From assembly GCF_013416325.1 (NCBI RefSeq), contig NZ_JACCGK010000016.1:76903-122933 (forward strand): a stretch of DNA of 46,031 nt, in the 5' to 3' direction. Below the pieces are notes generated by a model. It made no database searches. It saw only the letters and a program-made list of their open reading frames with translations, and was not told the DNA's origin. This document shows, piece by piece, positions 1 through 8,032 of this stretch (the first letter of the stretch is position 1; the number at the start of each line of letters is the position of its first letter). The stretch is from Vreelandella sedimenti (GTDB lineage: Bacteria > Pseudomonadota > Gammaproteobacteria > Pseudomonadales > Halomonadaceae). Made by a program: the position numbers and the translations under genes.

Positions 1-73
1 GGACTTGAACCGGCACGGGGTTGCCCCCGAGAGATTTTAAGTCTCTTGCGTCTACCGATTTCGCCATCCGGGC
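1..73 (-). tRNA. leuZ: tRNA-Leu(UAA), 3' end outside the window
   Basis: On the minus strand the 5' end is at 73 (GCCCGGA acceptor strand), followed by a D arm, an anticodon loop CTTAAAA with anticodon UAA, and a long class II variable arm (GGGG-CAA-CCCC type) typical of leucine tRNAs. The window begins inside the T arm, so the 3' acceptor strand and CCA are missing. It is the last member of the Gly-Cys-Leu tRNA series after pgsA, the same order as glyW-cysT-leuZ in E. coli. Confidence 0.93.
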
Positions 74-142
74 TATACATCACAAAAAAATCACATCGCA
101 ATGCTGTTTCGTTCTACTTAAAACACCACTGCTACACAAAGA

Positions 143-216
143 TGGAGGCTGGAGTCGGAATCGAACCGGCGTACACGGAGTTGCAGTCCGCTGCATAACC
201 ACTCTGCCATCCAGCC
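143..216 (-). tRNA. cysT: tRNA-Cys(GCA)
   Basis: The minus-strand cloverleaf starts GGCTGGA and closes with TCCAGCC, then the discriminator U and an encoded CCA. The anticodon loop CTGCAAC gives anticodon GCA. U73 is the expected cysteinyl-tRNA synthetase identity base. It lies between the tRNA-Leu gene and the tRNA-Gly genes and is probably co-transcribed with them and pgsA. Confidence 0.96.
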
Positions 217-227
217 TCAAAAGTCGT

Positions 228-303
228 TGGAGCGGGAAAGTAGATCCGACCGGGCTGGCGTTCCAGCTCACGACCCTCTCTTGCTTTACCACGCTATCCA
301 AGA
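228..303 (-). pseudogene. Decayed tandem copy of tRNA-Gly
   Basis: This 76-nt stretch abuts tRNA-Gly head to tail. Read on minus, its last 17 nt match the tRNA-Gly 3' end (TTTCCCGCTCCA plus part of the T arm) with one change. It keeps a recognisable D-arm segment (TAGC..GTGGTA.AGCA) and the GAGGGTCG.GAG stretch around the variable loop. The anticodon stem and loop are gone, about 16 foreign bases interrupt the T arm, and the 5' acceptor no longer pairs with the 3' strand. It is best read as a duplicated tRNA-Gly that decayed and cannot decode. Whether it is processed or stable as RNA is unknown. Confidence 0.6.
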
Positions 304-378
304 TGGAGCGGGAAAGGAGATTCGAACTCCCGACCCTCGCCTTGGCAAGGCGATGCTCTACCACTGAGCTATTCCCGC
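304..378 (-). tRNA. glyW: tRNA-Gly(GCC)
   Basis: The acceptor strands GCGGGAA and TTCCCGC pair, the anticodon loop TTGCCAA gives GCC, the discriminator is U and CCA is encoded. The D arm (GCTCAGTGGTAGAGC) and T arm (GGGAG-TTCGAAT-CTCC) are intact. It is the first tRNA downstream of pgsA, as in E. coli. Confidence 0.96.
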
Positions 379-462
379 TCGACTCGAGGGCGAATTATAC
401 GGATCGCCGCCGTGTTGTCAATCAATGAATTAGCGTGTGTTCCTTATTTACTTATCAGCAGC

Positions 463-1011
463 TTACATGGAACGGCTAAGATGCGGCCAGGCGGCTTTTA
501 GGTACTGAATCATCGACCACAGCGTTAGGATAGCGGCGGTATACAGTACTACAACGCCTAACAGCGCAAATTCGTGCGCTGGAGGTAGCGCCAGTAAGAT
601 CAGCAGCGACACCATTTGCAGAGTGGTTTTAAGCTTGCCTACCCAAGAAACCGCCACCATGCCGCGTTTGCCCATTTCAGCCATCCATTCGCGCAGCGCC
701 GAAATGACAATTTCCCGGCCGATAATCACCAGCGCAGGGAGCGTGAGCACCAGGGTGTCGTAACGCTCGATCAATAGCGCCAGGGCGACGACCACCATGA
801 GTTTGTCAGCCACTGGGTCTAAAAAAGCGCCAAAAGGCGTTGATTGATTCCAGCGACGCGCTAAATAGCCATCCAGCCAGTCGGTAATGGAGGCCAGACC
901 AAATAGGCCGGCCGCCACGGGCATACTCCAACTGAAGGGTAGATAAAACAGCACCACTAGCAGTGGAATAAAGGCGATTCTCGCCAGTGTTAGTATGTTG
1001 GGTATATTCAT
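463..1011 (-). CDS. pgsA: CDP-diacylglycerol--glycerol-3-phosphate 3-phosphatidyltransferase
   Basis: This 182-residue inner-membrane enzyme makes phosphatidylglycerol phosphate from CDP-diacylglycerol and glycerol 3-phosphate, the committed step to phosphatidylglycerol and cardiolipin. The CDP-alcohol phosphatidyltransferase signature is complete around residues 43-70: D-x2-DG-x2-AR-x8-G-x3-D-x3-D ([10 protein letters not shown], then [10 protein letters not shown]). Four or more hydrophobic segments surround it, and the length is normal for the family. The ATG start gives the usual [12 protein letters not shown] opening, although no strong ribosome binding site is visible. It follows uvrC with a 96-bp gap and precedes the tRNA cluster, the conserved uvrY-uvrC-pgsA-tRNA order. 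Confidence 0.97.
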   Translation of the reverse strand: MNIPNILTLARIAFIPLLVVLFYLPFSWSMPVAAGLFGLASITDWLDGYLARRWNQSTPFGAFLDPVADKLMVVVALALLIERYDTLVLTLPALVIIGREIVISALREWMAEMGKRGMVAVSWVGKLKTTLQMVSLLILLALPPAHEFALLGVVVLYTAAILTLWSMIQYLKAAWPHLSRSM

Positions 1012-1107
1012 CGCAGAGAGCGATCCTTGCCGGGAAATCAGAGGATTCGAAGTGTCTGGGCCTCATTCTATCCCCCTTGGCCGATGGCATCCATGCCAAA
1101 CGGGCGT

Positions 1108-2922
1108 TTATCCGTTGAGTGCTCGGTAAATACTCTCGGCTAACGACGCATTAATGCCCGGCACGCGAGCGAGTTCATCGCGGCTGGCCTTTTGCACGCC
1201 CTGCAAGCCGCCGAAAAAGCGCAGTAATTCCCGTCGACGTTTAGGGCCAATGCCGGGAATATCTTGTAGGGTTGAAGTGCGTCGCGCTTTATCGCGCTGA
1301 GCGCGGTGGCCAGCAATGGCAAAACGGTGTGATTCGTCACGAATATGCTGGATCAAGTGTAGGGCGGGGGAGGCGGGATCCAGATCTAACGGATTGTCCG
1401 CTGTTTCCACAAACAGGCTTTCAAGTCCCGCCTTACGCGTGGTGCCTTTGGCGACACCCAATAGAATGATGTTGGCGATGTCGAGTTCTTTAAATACCTC
1501 GCGGGCCATATTGAGCTGGCCCTTGCCACCGTCGACGATCAGGATGTCAGGAGCGACTGCTTCACCGCTTTTCACGCGCTTAAGGCGTCGGGTTAGGGCC
1601 TGCTGCATGGCAGCGTAGTCATCACCGGCGGCCACCCCTTCAATGCGGAAATGGCGGTAGTCGCTTTTGCGTGGGCCCTGATGATCAAACACCACGCAGG
1701 AGGCAACGGTCGCCTCGCCGTGGCTATGGCTAATGTCGAAACACTCCAGGCGTTGCGGTGTGTCCGCTAAGCCTAGCGCTTTCTGCAGGGCGGTAAAGCG
1801 CTGGGTGAGCTGGGTTTGGTTGGCCAGTTGAGAGGCTAGCTGCTGCTCAGCGTTGGTAATGGCGAGCTGTTGCCACTGGGCGCGGTGGCCGCGCACTTGG
1901 CTGGTAACGCGAATCCGCTTGCCCGCCTGTTGGGTCAGCGCTTCGGCAATCAGCTCGCTGTCGTCTAACGGGTGACTGGTAATCACTTCGCTGGGCACGT
2001 TGTGCGGTTGACCGAAATAGTATTGGCTGACTACTTCGGTGAGCAGCGTTTCAAGCGGTAGATCCAGATCGTTTTTCGGCGTGTGATGACGCGCCCCCAG
2101 CAGGCGACCATCGCGCACGCTCAATACCGAAACGCCCAGTGCGCCGGGGCGCTGGGCGAGGGCGAAAATGTCCGCATCACCGCCGCCGGTGTCGACAAAC
2201 TGGCGTTGCTGAAGCTGGCGCAGTTGCTGAACCTGGTCGCGAAGACGGGCGGCCTCCTCGAAGTTGAGTGCCTGGCTGGCCTTTTCCATTGCCTCCATCA
2301 GTTCTTGTGTAACACTCTCACTTTTGCCTTCCAGGCACATCACTGCGTGTTCGAGGTCGCGCCGGTAGTCTTCGGCGGAGATATAGTCGACGCAGGGAGC
2401 GCTACAGCGCTGAATCTGATACTGCAAGCAGGGGCGTGAGCGATGGGCAAAGACGCTGTCCTCGCAATTGCGAATATGAAATATCTTTTGCATCAGTGCC
2501 AAGCTTTCACGCACGGCTCCGCTGCTGGGGTAGGGGCCTAAGTAGCGACCATCGTCGCTGCGCTGACGGGCGCGCTTATACTCAAGTGCCGGGTAAGGGT
2601 GGCGGTCGGTGACAAAGACAAACGGGTAGGACTTATCGTCGCGCAGTAAAATGTTATAAGGCGGACGCAGTTGTTTGATCAGGGTCTGTTCGAGCAGAAG
2701 AGCTTCGGTTTCCGTGCGGGTGACGGTGACCTGAACGTCGGCGATACGCCCCACCATGGCCTGGGTTTTGGTGTTCAGTTGACCACGGAAATAGCTGGCT
2801 AGGCGTGCCTTTAAGCGCTTGGCTTTGCCCACATAGAGCGTATTGCTTTGCTCATCGAGCATGCGGTAAACCCCGGGCGAGGAGCTTACCGAGCTCAAGA
2901 ACTGTTTTGAATCAAAGGTCAT
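1108..2922 (-). CDS. uvrC: Excinuclease ABC subunit C
   Basis: UvrC (604 aa) makes both incisions flanking a lesion in UvrABC nucleotide excision repair. The N-terminal GIY-YIG nuclease domain is seen at about residues 17-32 (GVYRMLDEQ, TLYVGKAKRL). A UVR coiled-coil segment for UvrB contact lies near residues 195-235 (LNFEEAARLRDQVQQL). Then come the RNase H-like second nuclease domain and a C-terminal double helix-hairpin-helix (LQDIPGIGPKRRRELLRFFG). Length and domain order are standard. It follows gacA by 41 bp on the same strand, so the two are probably co-transcribed. Confidence 0.98.
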   Translation of the reverse strand: MTFDSKQFLSSVSSSPGVYRMLDEQSNTLYVGKAKRLKARLASYFRGQLNTKTQAMVGRIADVQVTVTRTETEALLLEQTLIKQLRPPYNILLRDDKSYPFVFVTDRHPYPALEYKRARQRSDDGRYLGPYPSSGAVRESLALMQKIFHIRNCEDSVFAHRSRPCLQYQIQRCSAPCVDYISAEDYRRDLEHAVMCLEGKSESVTQELMEAMEKASQALNFEEAARLRDQVQQLRQLQQRQFVDTGGGDADIFALAQRPGALGVSVLSVRDGRLLGARHHTPKNDLDLPLETLLTEVVSQYYFGQPHNVPSEVITSHPLDDSELIAEALTQQAGKRIRVTSQVRGHRAQWQQLAITNAEQQLASQLANQTQLTQRFTALQKALGLADTPQRLECFDISHSHGEATVASCVVFDHQGPRKSDYRHFRIEGVAAGDDYAAMQQALTRRLKRVKSGEAVAPDILIVDGGKGQLNMAREVFKELDIANIILLGVAKGTTRKAGLESLFVETADNPLDLDPASPALHLIQHIRDESHRFAIAGHRAQRDKARRTSTLQDIPGIGPKRRRELLRFFGGLQGVQKASRDELARVPGINASLAESIYRALNG

Positions 2923-2963
2923 ATTAGCGTGTCGGTACCCGATAACAGCAGGGAAAATAGGGG

Positions 2964-3614
2964 TTATATTTGGGTGGCGTCAAACCCCTCGACCAGCCCG
3001 TGACGGAGCGCTAAGTGAGTAAGCTCGACGTCGGTGGCAACCTGTAGTTTATCAAAGAGTCGGTAACGATAGGTGTTTACCGTTTTAGGGCTTAAGTGCA
3101 GGCGATCGGAGATATCTTGCACTCGCTGGCAGTTAACGATCATAAGGGCAATCTGTAGCTCACGGTGGGAAAGGTGGCTAAACGGATTATCTTCCTCGGT
3201 GAAGTGCGAAAGCGCCAGGCGTTGGGCAATTTCCTGACTGACATAGCGGCGGCCATGAAACACTTGGCGAATGGCATCGGTCATTTCTATCGCATCTGCA
3301 CCTTTGCTTAAAAAGCCTGAGGCACCCGCTTCGAGCATGCGGCGCAGCACACTGTCTTCCATGTGTGCAGTCAAGATCAAGACCTTCACGTCTTCCATGT
3401 TGCGGTGTATGCGTCGAGTGGCTTCGAGCCCGCCTATGCCCGGCATGCGAATATCCATCAACACGATGTCGGGTTTTAAATGGCGACACTGTGTTACTGC
3501 ACTTTCGCCATCGTCGACCTCACCCACAATTTTAATGTCACACTCTTCGTTTAGCAGGTGAGCAATGCTGGTTCTTACTAGGTGATGATCATCGGCGATA
3601 AGTACACTGATCAA
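2964..3614 (-). CDS. gacA: GacA/UvrY response regulator (LuxR-type)
   Basis: This is a 216-residue two-component regulator: an N-terminal receiver with the acidic pair D8/D9, phosphoacceptor D54 (IVLMDIRMPG) and conserved Lys near 105, then a C-terminal LuxR/FixJ helix-turn-helix (LSHRELQIALMIV, LSPKTVNTYRYRLFDKL). In gammaproteobacteria GacA, driven by the GacS/BarA kinase, activates Csr/Rsm small RNAs; neither the kinase nor those RNAs is visible here. The start codon is TTG, giving MISVLIADDH. A strong AGGAG lies 8 nt upstream, and gacA orthologues often use TTG. Position before uvrC is the diagnostic neighbourhood. Confidence 0.95.
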   Translation of the reverse strand: MISVLIADDHHLVRTSIAHLLNEECDIKIVGEVDDGESAVTQCRHLKPDIVLMDIRMPGIGGLEATRRIHRNMEDVKVLILTAHMEDSVLRRMLEAGASGFLSKGADAIEMTDAIRQVFHGRRYVSQEIAQRLALSHFTEEDNPFSHLSHRELQIALMIVNCQRVQDISDRLHLSPKTVNTYRYRLFDKLQVATDVELTHLALRHGLVEGFDATQI

Positions 3615-3754
3615 TGGACAGGCTCCTGCTTGGAAACATCATGGACTCAGGCGTTGGCCTTGGACGCTACTCTATCTTGTTAACTACATTTGCATTATAG
3701 AGTGCCACAGCTAACGACAAAGGAGAATTAGTTGTCCGCTGCTGATGTAAAAAC

Positions 3755-3783
3755 TTGACCACGGTAAATGTTCACCGTAGTAT
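3755..3783 (+). promoter_or_regulatory. Sigma-70 promoter for tRNA-Ala
   Basis: TTGACC (3755-3760) and TAGTAT (3778-3783) are separated by exactly 17 bp and followed by a GC-rich discriminator (CCGCCTCGC), typical of stringently controlled stable-RNA promoters. The spacer contains an imperfect dyad (ACGGT...ACCGT, 3761-3778). The tRNA begins 28 bp after the -10 element. Confidence 0.65.
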
Positions 3784-3811
3784 CCGCCTCGCTGTTGGAA
3801 AGACAGCTCGT

Positions 3812-3887
3812 GGGGCCTTAGCTCAGCTGGGAGAGCGCAACACTGGCAGTGTTGAGGTCAGCGGTTCGATCCCGCTAGGCTCCACCA
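3812..3887 (+). tRNA. tRNA-Ala(GGC)
   Basis: A complete 76-nt cloverleaf with anticodon loop CTGGCAG (anticodon GGC) and encoded CCA. The acceptor stem GGGGCCT/AGGCTCC contains the G3:U70 wobble pair, the key alanyl-tRNA synthetase identity element. It has its own promoter and terminator, so it is a single-gene transcript. Confidence 0.97.
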
Positions 3888-3910
3888 ACTAAAATTTCAC
3901 CCAATATTAG

Positions 3911-3944
3911 AAAAAAGCCTCGTTGTTTAAACGAGGCTTTTTTT
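3911..3944 (+). terminator. Bidirectional terminator between tRNA-Ala and argF
   Basis: The hairpin GCCTCGTT / AACGAGGC is flanked by A6 on the left and T7 on the right, so it works as an intrinsic terminator in both directions. It ends the tRNA-Ala transcript on plus and the argF transcript on minus (argF stop at 3961). Confidence 0.9.
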
Positions 3945-3960
3945 GTTTGCAGTAAATCGT

Positions 3961-4881
3961 TTATTCAGTGACTTTACCCAGAAGCAAAAACTCGATCAAC
4001 GCTTTTTGTGCATGCAGGCGATTGCCTGCTTCCTGCCAAACCACGGCACGTGGGTCGTCGAGCAGCGTGTGGCTGATCTCTTCTCCGCGATGGGCCGGGA
4101 GGCAGTGCAGGAAGAGGACGTCTTGGTTTGCCTGATCGAGCATTGCTTCTGTAACTTGGAAGCCTGCGAAGTCGGCTTCACGTTTCGCCTGCTCCTCCTC
4201 TTGGCCCATGGAGGCCCAAACGTCGGTGGTGATCAGGTCAACGTGCTTTACCGCTTCCTGAGGGTCGTGCAGCAGCGTTACTTGATCGCCAGCGGCCGCC
4301 ATAATGTCGGCACGGGGCTCGTAGCCTTTTGGGCAGCAAATGCGCAAGTGAAAACCGAATTGGCGAGCAGCATTGATCCAGGAGTGGCACATGTTGTTAC
4401 CATCACCAATCCACACTGCTGTGCGTCCCTTTACGCTGCCGCGTAGCTCAGTCCAGGTCATCACGTCGGCAAGTAGCTGACAGGGGTGGTAGTCATCGCT
4501 TAAGGCGTTAATCACCGGTACGCTGCTGGCGCTGGCGTAGGTTTCCAGCCCAGCGTGGGAGAAGGTGCGAATCATCACTGCATCGACCATTTCAGACAGT
4601 ACGCGAGCGGTGTCTTCAATTGGTTCGCCACGACCTAGCTGAGTATCGCGGGGGGAGAGAAAGAGTGCATGGCCGCCAAACTGTGCCATTCCCGTTTCAA
4701 ACGAAACCCGTGTACGCGTCGATGATTTTTCAAAGATCATCGCCAGGGTACGGTTGGGGAAGGGTGTGTAAACAGGACCTTGGGCTTTTAGATTGGTTTT
4801 GATCGTAATGGCACGCTGGATCAAATAGTCCAGCTCATCTGGGGTCAAATCTAGCAAGGTCAGGAAATGGCGTGTCGCCAT
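3961..4881 (-). CDS. argF: Ornithine carbamoyltransferase
   Basis: This cytoplasmic enzyme (306 aa) condenses ornithine and carbamoyl phosphate to citrulline in arginine synthesis. The carbamoyl-phosphate site is seen at residues 53-58 (SSTRTR) and HPCQLLAD, and the ornithine/catalytic loop as [10 protein letters not shown] near the C-terminus. Length is normal. The start [12 protein letters not shown] has a GGAG-type binding site about 10 nt upstream. It is a lone gene convergent with tRNA-Ala. An anabolic (ArgF) rather than catabolic (ArcB) role is inferred because no arcA or arcC lies beside it. I could not identify a convincing ArgR box upstream. Confidence 0.96.
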   Translation of the reverse strand: MATRHFLTLLDLTPDELDYLIQRAITIKTNLKAQGPVYTPFPNRTLAMIFEKSSTRTRVSFETGMAQFGGHALFLSPRDTQLGRGEPIEDTARVLSEMVDAVMIRTFSHAGLETYASASSVPVINALSDDYHPCQLLADVMTWTELRGSVKGRTAVWIGDGNNMCHSWINAARQFGFHLRICCPKGYEPRADIMAAAGDQVTLLHDPQEAVKHVDLITTDVWASMGQEEEQAKREADFAGFQVTEAMLDQANQDVLFLHCLPAHRGEEISHTLLDDPRAVVWQEAGNRLHAQKALIEFLLLGKVTE

Positions 4882-4990
4882 AAGGGCTTCTCTCCGCGCA
4901 AAAACACTATCCTAGCTAGGCTGCAGGGGATGCGCAACGCGAACGGCATGCGTAGAATGCCATATGCACGTTAAAGCCGAGCGCTCTACT

Positions 4991-5107
4991 CAGGTACTAT
5001 TCTAAGTACTATTTCTTAAGTGCTAGTCTCAAGTACCCATTACAAGGGCTAGGTTTTAGAATCAGGTTCAAGGATCTGGTTCAAGGGCTAAGCCAAGTAG
5101 ATGAGTG
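4991..5107. repeat. Degenerate 13-nt tandem repeat array, nine units
   Basis: Nine consecutive units of 12-14 nt start at 4991, 5004, 5018, 5031, 5044, 5058, 5070, 5083 and 5095. Most begin AAG and share an AAGTACTA / AAGGGCTA core followed by a pyrimidine-rich end (for example AAGTACTATTTCTT, AAGTGCTAGTCTC, AAGGGCTAGGTTTT, AAGGATCTGGTTC). The array fills most of the space between divergent argF and grxD and stops 35 bp before the grxD start. Its role is unknown; it could be slippage-derived or carry repeated protein sites. Confidence 0.6.
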
Positions 5108-5142
5108 AGAGGGCATCGGTCATCAATCAGCGAGGAAATAGT

Positions 5143-5493
5143 ATGAGCACGACTGCCGAAAACATTCAGCGTCAAATTAGCGAAAACCCGATCCTGATCT
5201 ACATGAAAGGTTCGCCCCAACTGCCTCAGTGTGGGTTTTCTGCCCAGACCGTCCAAGCGCTTATGAGCTGTGGCGAGCGTTTTGCGTTCGTTAACGTTCT
5301 GGATAATCCGGATATTCGCGCCGAGCTGCCCAAAATTGCTAACTGGCCGACCTTCCCGCAACTGTGGGTAGAAGGCGAGCTGGTAGGTGGTTGCGACATT
5401 GTGGTTGAGATGCATCAAAGTGGCGAGCTGGAAAAACTAGTAAAAGCCGCTGCTGAGCGTGCTGGTGCGGCGGAAGGTGGTGATAACGCCTAG
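5143..5493 (+). CDS. grxD: Monothiol glutaredoxin Grx4 family
   Basis: GrxD (116 aa) is a cytoplasmic CGFS-type glutaredoxin that binds a [2Fe-2S] cluster with glutathione, often with BolA, and delivers clusters to apoproteins. The motif PQCGFSAQ is present, followed by the WPTFPQLWVEGELVGGCDIV glutathione-binding region. The ATG at 5143 (MSTTAENIQRQ) has GAGGA 6 nt upstream and matches the family start. An in-frame ATG at 5101 would add 14 unrelated residues and is rejected. It is transcribed divergently from argF. Confidence 0.95.
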   Translation: MSTTAENIQRQISENPILIYMKGSPQLPQCGFSAQTVQALMSCGERFAFVNVLDNPDIRAELPKIANWPTFPQLWVEGELVGGCDIVVEMHQSGELEKLVKAAAERAGAAEGGDNA

Positions 5494-5595
5494 GCGTTGT
5501 CTAACAGCCCGCTTTATTCAGGCGGTTGGCGGGCTGCGGTGCAACCGTTAGAATGGCGTTTGTTCTCGCATCGTCTTTGTTATGCATCGTGGCCT

Positions 5596-5625
5596 TTGCC
5601 CCACGCTGGCTACAGCGTGGGGCAA
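5596..5625 (+). other. Perfect 13-bp hairpin in the dnaX leader
   Basis: TTGCCCCACGCTG and its exact complement are separated by a 4-nt loop (GCTA). No T-tract follows; the dnaX ribosome binding site (GAAGGAAG, 5637-5644) lies 11 nt downstream. A second dyad (CAGCCCGC / GCGGGCTG, 5505-5536) follows the grxD stop. These could be mRNA processing, stability or attenuation structures between grxD and dnaX. Confidence 0.55.
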
Positions 5626-5653
5626 GTCTGCCCGCCGAAGGAAGTACAGCTTC

Positions 5654-7627
5654 ATGAGCTATCAGGTTCTGGCCCGTAAGTGGCGGCCTCGCACATTCCA
5701 CGAACTCGTGGGCCAGGCCCATGTTCAACGCGCCTTGGTCAATGCCCTGGATCAGGGGCGTCTGCACCATGCCTACCTGTTTACGGGTACTCGCGGTGTG
5801 GGCAAAACCACCTTGGCGCGTATTCTTGCCAAGTGTTTGAACTGCACGGCTAACGGGCGTGGTGATGAAGGCATTACCTCTACACCGTGTGGGCAGTGCG
5901 ATAGCTGTCAGGCAATTGATGAAGGGCGCTTTGTTGATCTTATTGAGGTCGATGCGGCGTCAAGAACCAAAGTAGAAGATACCCGGGAACTGCTGGACAA
6001 TGTCCAATATGCGCCTACCCAAGGGCGTTATAAGGTGTACCTGATCGATGAGGTGCACATGCTTTCCACCAGCAGTTTCAATGCGCTGCTAAAAACGCTG
6101 GAAGAGCCTCCCCCGCACGTTAAATTCCTGTTAGCGACCACCGACCCGCAAAAACTGCCGCCGACGGTACTTTCACGCTGCCTTCAATTTACCCTCAAAC
6201 ATATGCCACCAGAGCGCGTGGTGGAGCATCTCACCTATGTGTTGGGTGAAGAGGGCGTCGCTTTTGATGAAAGCGCCTTGTGGCTATTGGGTAAGGCGGC
6301 GGAAGGCTCAATGCGCGATGCCATGAGCCTCACCGACCAGGCTATTGCGTTTGGCCAGGGGGCCGTTCGCCATGCGGATGTGGCCGCCATGCTGGGTACC
6401 TTGGATCATCGCCATATTCTTGGGCTGGCAGAATCTCTGGCCGATGTGGATGTACAGCGCCTGCTCTCCGAAGTGGCCGAATTAGCTGAGCAAGGCCCGG
6501 ACTTTGCCGCGGTGTTGGATGAGCTATCGAGCATACTGCACCGCTTGGCAGTGGCGCAGATGGTGCCGGATGCCGTGGATAACAGCCACGGTGATCGTGA
6601 CGTTATCCTGCAGCTAGCAAGCCGCTTCACCGCTGAAGACATTCAGCTCTATTACCAAATTGGTATTCAGGGGCGTGGGGACATGGTGCACGCTCCTGAT
6701 CTGCGCAGCGCGTTAGAAATGACGTTACTGCGTATGTTGGCGTTTCGTCCTCAGGGCGTACCGAAACCGCCGCGCACCCCGCTACCTCTTCGCCGCGAGC
6801 CTTCACAAGAAGGGGCAGCGACCGAAACGAGTGCTCAAGTAGCAGTGGCAGAGACGCCATCACCGGCGCCGCAGCCCTCGCCAGCAGTTGATGCAAAACC
6901 AGAAGTTCATTCCACACCAGACGCTCAGCCTGAAGCGCAATTAGAGCCAAACCCTGAGCAGACAGCGCCTGCCGCTGAAGAGGAGCCTCCACTGCAAGAG
7001 CCACCGCCTTGGGCAGTTGAAGCGGATACGCAAGCGGCTGAGGTGGAAGCTCCCCAGCAAGCCCCTGAGCCAGAGGCTATGCCTGAATCAGAACTTGCTA
7101 CTGAGCCCAAGCCTGTTACTGAGCCAGAGCCAGCCTCAGTGCCTGCACCCGAGCCCCAAACGGTGGAGCCCTCAACGGCGGTAGCGGCAGAAGCCTTTCC
7201 AGAAAACCGGCCGGAAATTCAGTCCGGCAAGCTGGATAATGCGCAGTGGTTGCAGTGCTTTGATTCTCTTGGCTTGGGCGGCTTAACCCGTAACTTGGCG
7301 GGCAACTGCTTGGTCGAGAGTGACGATGGTACGCTGCTGACGCTTCGCCTCGACCCCAGCCAAGAGGCCATGCAGGCAGAAGTGCATCAAACCCGCATTG
7401 AGCGGGCGCTTAAAGAGCAGGGCATGCCAAGGCGAATAGCGTTTTACGTTGCTGAGTTGTCTAATAGCCTTGAGACGCCACGGCAGCGCGAAGAGCGTCT
7501 TAATAAAGAGCGTCATGCCCAGGCGGTTGATCTACTCAATCAGGACCCCCATGTACAAAAGTTACAGCAGACGTTTGGGGCAAAGCTGATAGAATCCAGC
7601 GTAAAGCCTGCCGACGCTATGCGCTAA
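5654..7627 (+). CDS. dnaX: DNA polymerase III subunits gamma and tau
   Basis: DnaX is the AAA+ ATPase of the clamp loader; the tau form links polymerase and helicase. The chosen ATG gives the family start MSYQVLARKWRPRTF with GAAGGAAG 9 nt upstream; a longer in-frame reading upstream is not conserved. Residues 45-52 form Walker A (GTRGVGKTT), C64/C79/C82/C85 the zinc site, LIDEVHMLS Walker B, LATTDP sensor 1 and LSRC the SRC motif. Residues about 365-545 are a Pro/Glu/Ala-rich linker. The C-terminal tau domain follows (DNAQWLQCFDSLGLGG). I see no A-AAA-AAG slippery site, so a separate gamma form by the E. coli mechanism is not evident. Length is 657 aa. Confidence 0.97.
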   Translation: MSYQVLARKWRPRTFHELVGQAHVQRALVNALDQGRLHHAYLFTGTRGVGKTTLARILAKCLNCTANGRGDEGITSTPCGQCDSCQAIDEGRFVDLIEVDAASRTKVEDTRELLDNVQYAPTQGRYKVYLIDEVHMLSTSSFNALLKTLEEPPPHVKFLLATTDPQKLPPTVLSRCLQFTLKHMPPERVVEHLTYVLGEEGVAFDESALWLLGKAAEGSMRDAMSLTDQAIAFGQGAVRHADVAAMLGTLDHRHILGLAESLADVDVQRLLSEVAELAEQGPDFAAVLDELSSILHRLAVAQMVPDAVDNSHGDRDVILQLASRFTAEDIQLYYQIGIQGRGDMVHAPDLRSALEMTLLRMLAFRPQGVPKPPRTPLPLRREPSQEGAATETSAQVAVAETPSPAPQPSPAVDAKPEVHSTPDAQPEAQLEPNPEQTAPAAEEEPPLQEPPPWAVEADTQAAEVEAPQQAPEPEAMPESELATEPKPVTEPEPASVPAPEPQTVEPSTAVAAEAFPENRPEIQSGKLDNAQWLQCFDSLGLGGLTRNLAGNCLVESDDGTLLTLRLDPSQEAMQAEVHQTRIERALKEQGMPRRIAFYVAELSNSLETPRQREERLNKERHAQAVDLLNQDPHVQKLQQTFGAKLIESSVKPADAMR

Positions 7628-7702
7628 GCTCATTGTCTAGACGCGTGATAGAAACACTCGTTTTAGCTATACCTTTTAACTACGTATGTTGGAGATCAGA
7701 CC

Positions 7703-8029
7703 ATGCTTAAAGGTGGAATGGGCAACTTAATGAAGCAAGCCCAAGAGATGCAGGAAAAAATGCAGCAAGCCCAGGAAGAGGTCGCCAAAGCCGAAGTCCA
7801 GGGTGAGGCGGGTGCCGGTATGGTCAAGGTCACCATGAACGGTCGCCATGACGTTTCAAACGTGACCATTGACCCCAGTGTCATGGAAGAGGACAAAGAG
7901 TTGCTGGAAGATTTGCTAGCCGCGGCGGTCAATGACGCAGTGCGCAAATTGGAAGTCAGTTCTAAACAGAAAATGGAAGAAGCAACGGCAGGTTTGAACC
8001 TTCCGCCCGGCTTTAAGATGCCGTTCTAA
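7703..8029 (+). CDS. ybaB: YbaB/EbfC family nucleoid-associated protein
   Basis: This 108-aa DNA-binding protein of the YbaB/EbfC family forms a tweezer-like dimer and sits on the nucleoid. The N-terminal glutamine- and methionine-rich helix ([19 protein letters not shown]) and the [18 protein letters not shown] strand region are typical, as is the C-terminal [14 protein letters not shown] site lies about 9 nt upstream of the ATG. It sits 75 bp after dnaX and 3 bp before recR, the near-universal dnaX-ybaB-recR order. Confidence 0.96.
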   Translation: MLKGGMGNLMKQAQEMQEKMQQAQEEVAKAEVQGEAGAGMVKVTMNGRHDVSNVTIDPSVMEEDKELLEDLLAAAVNDAVRKLEVSSKQKMEEATAGLNLPPGFKMPF

Positions 8030-8032
8030 GCA

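Noticed and set aside
3943..4446. 167-codon plus-strand frame opposite argF
   Set aside because: It lies entirely antisense to a well-supported argF, begins in the terminator region, and encodes no recognisable domain.
4920..4990. ArgR box upstream of argF
   Set aside because: TGCATATGGCATTCTA-like stretches only loosely match the ARG consensus; not distinguishable from chance.
5596..5653. Possible 4.5S SRP RNA (ffs), because of a hairpin and GAAGGAAG just upstream of dnaX
   Set aside because: The invariant SRP apical motif (GGTCAGG..CCGGAAGGAAGCAGC type) is not present; GAAGGAAG is at the right distance to be the dnaX ribosome binding site.
6700..7250. Programmed -1 frameshift in dnaX giving the gamma subunit
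   Set aside because: No A-AAA-AAG or comparable heptamer with a following stem was found in the linker region, so I do not annotate a gamma product.
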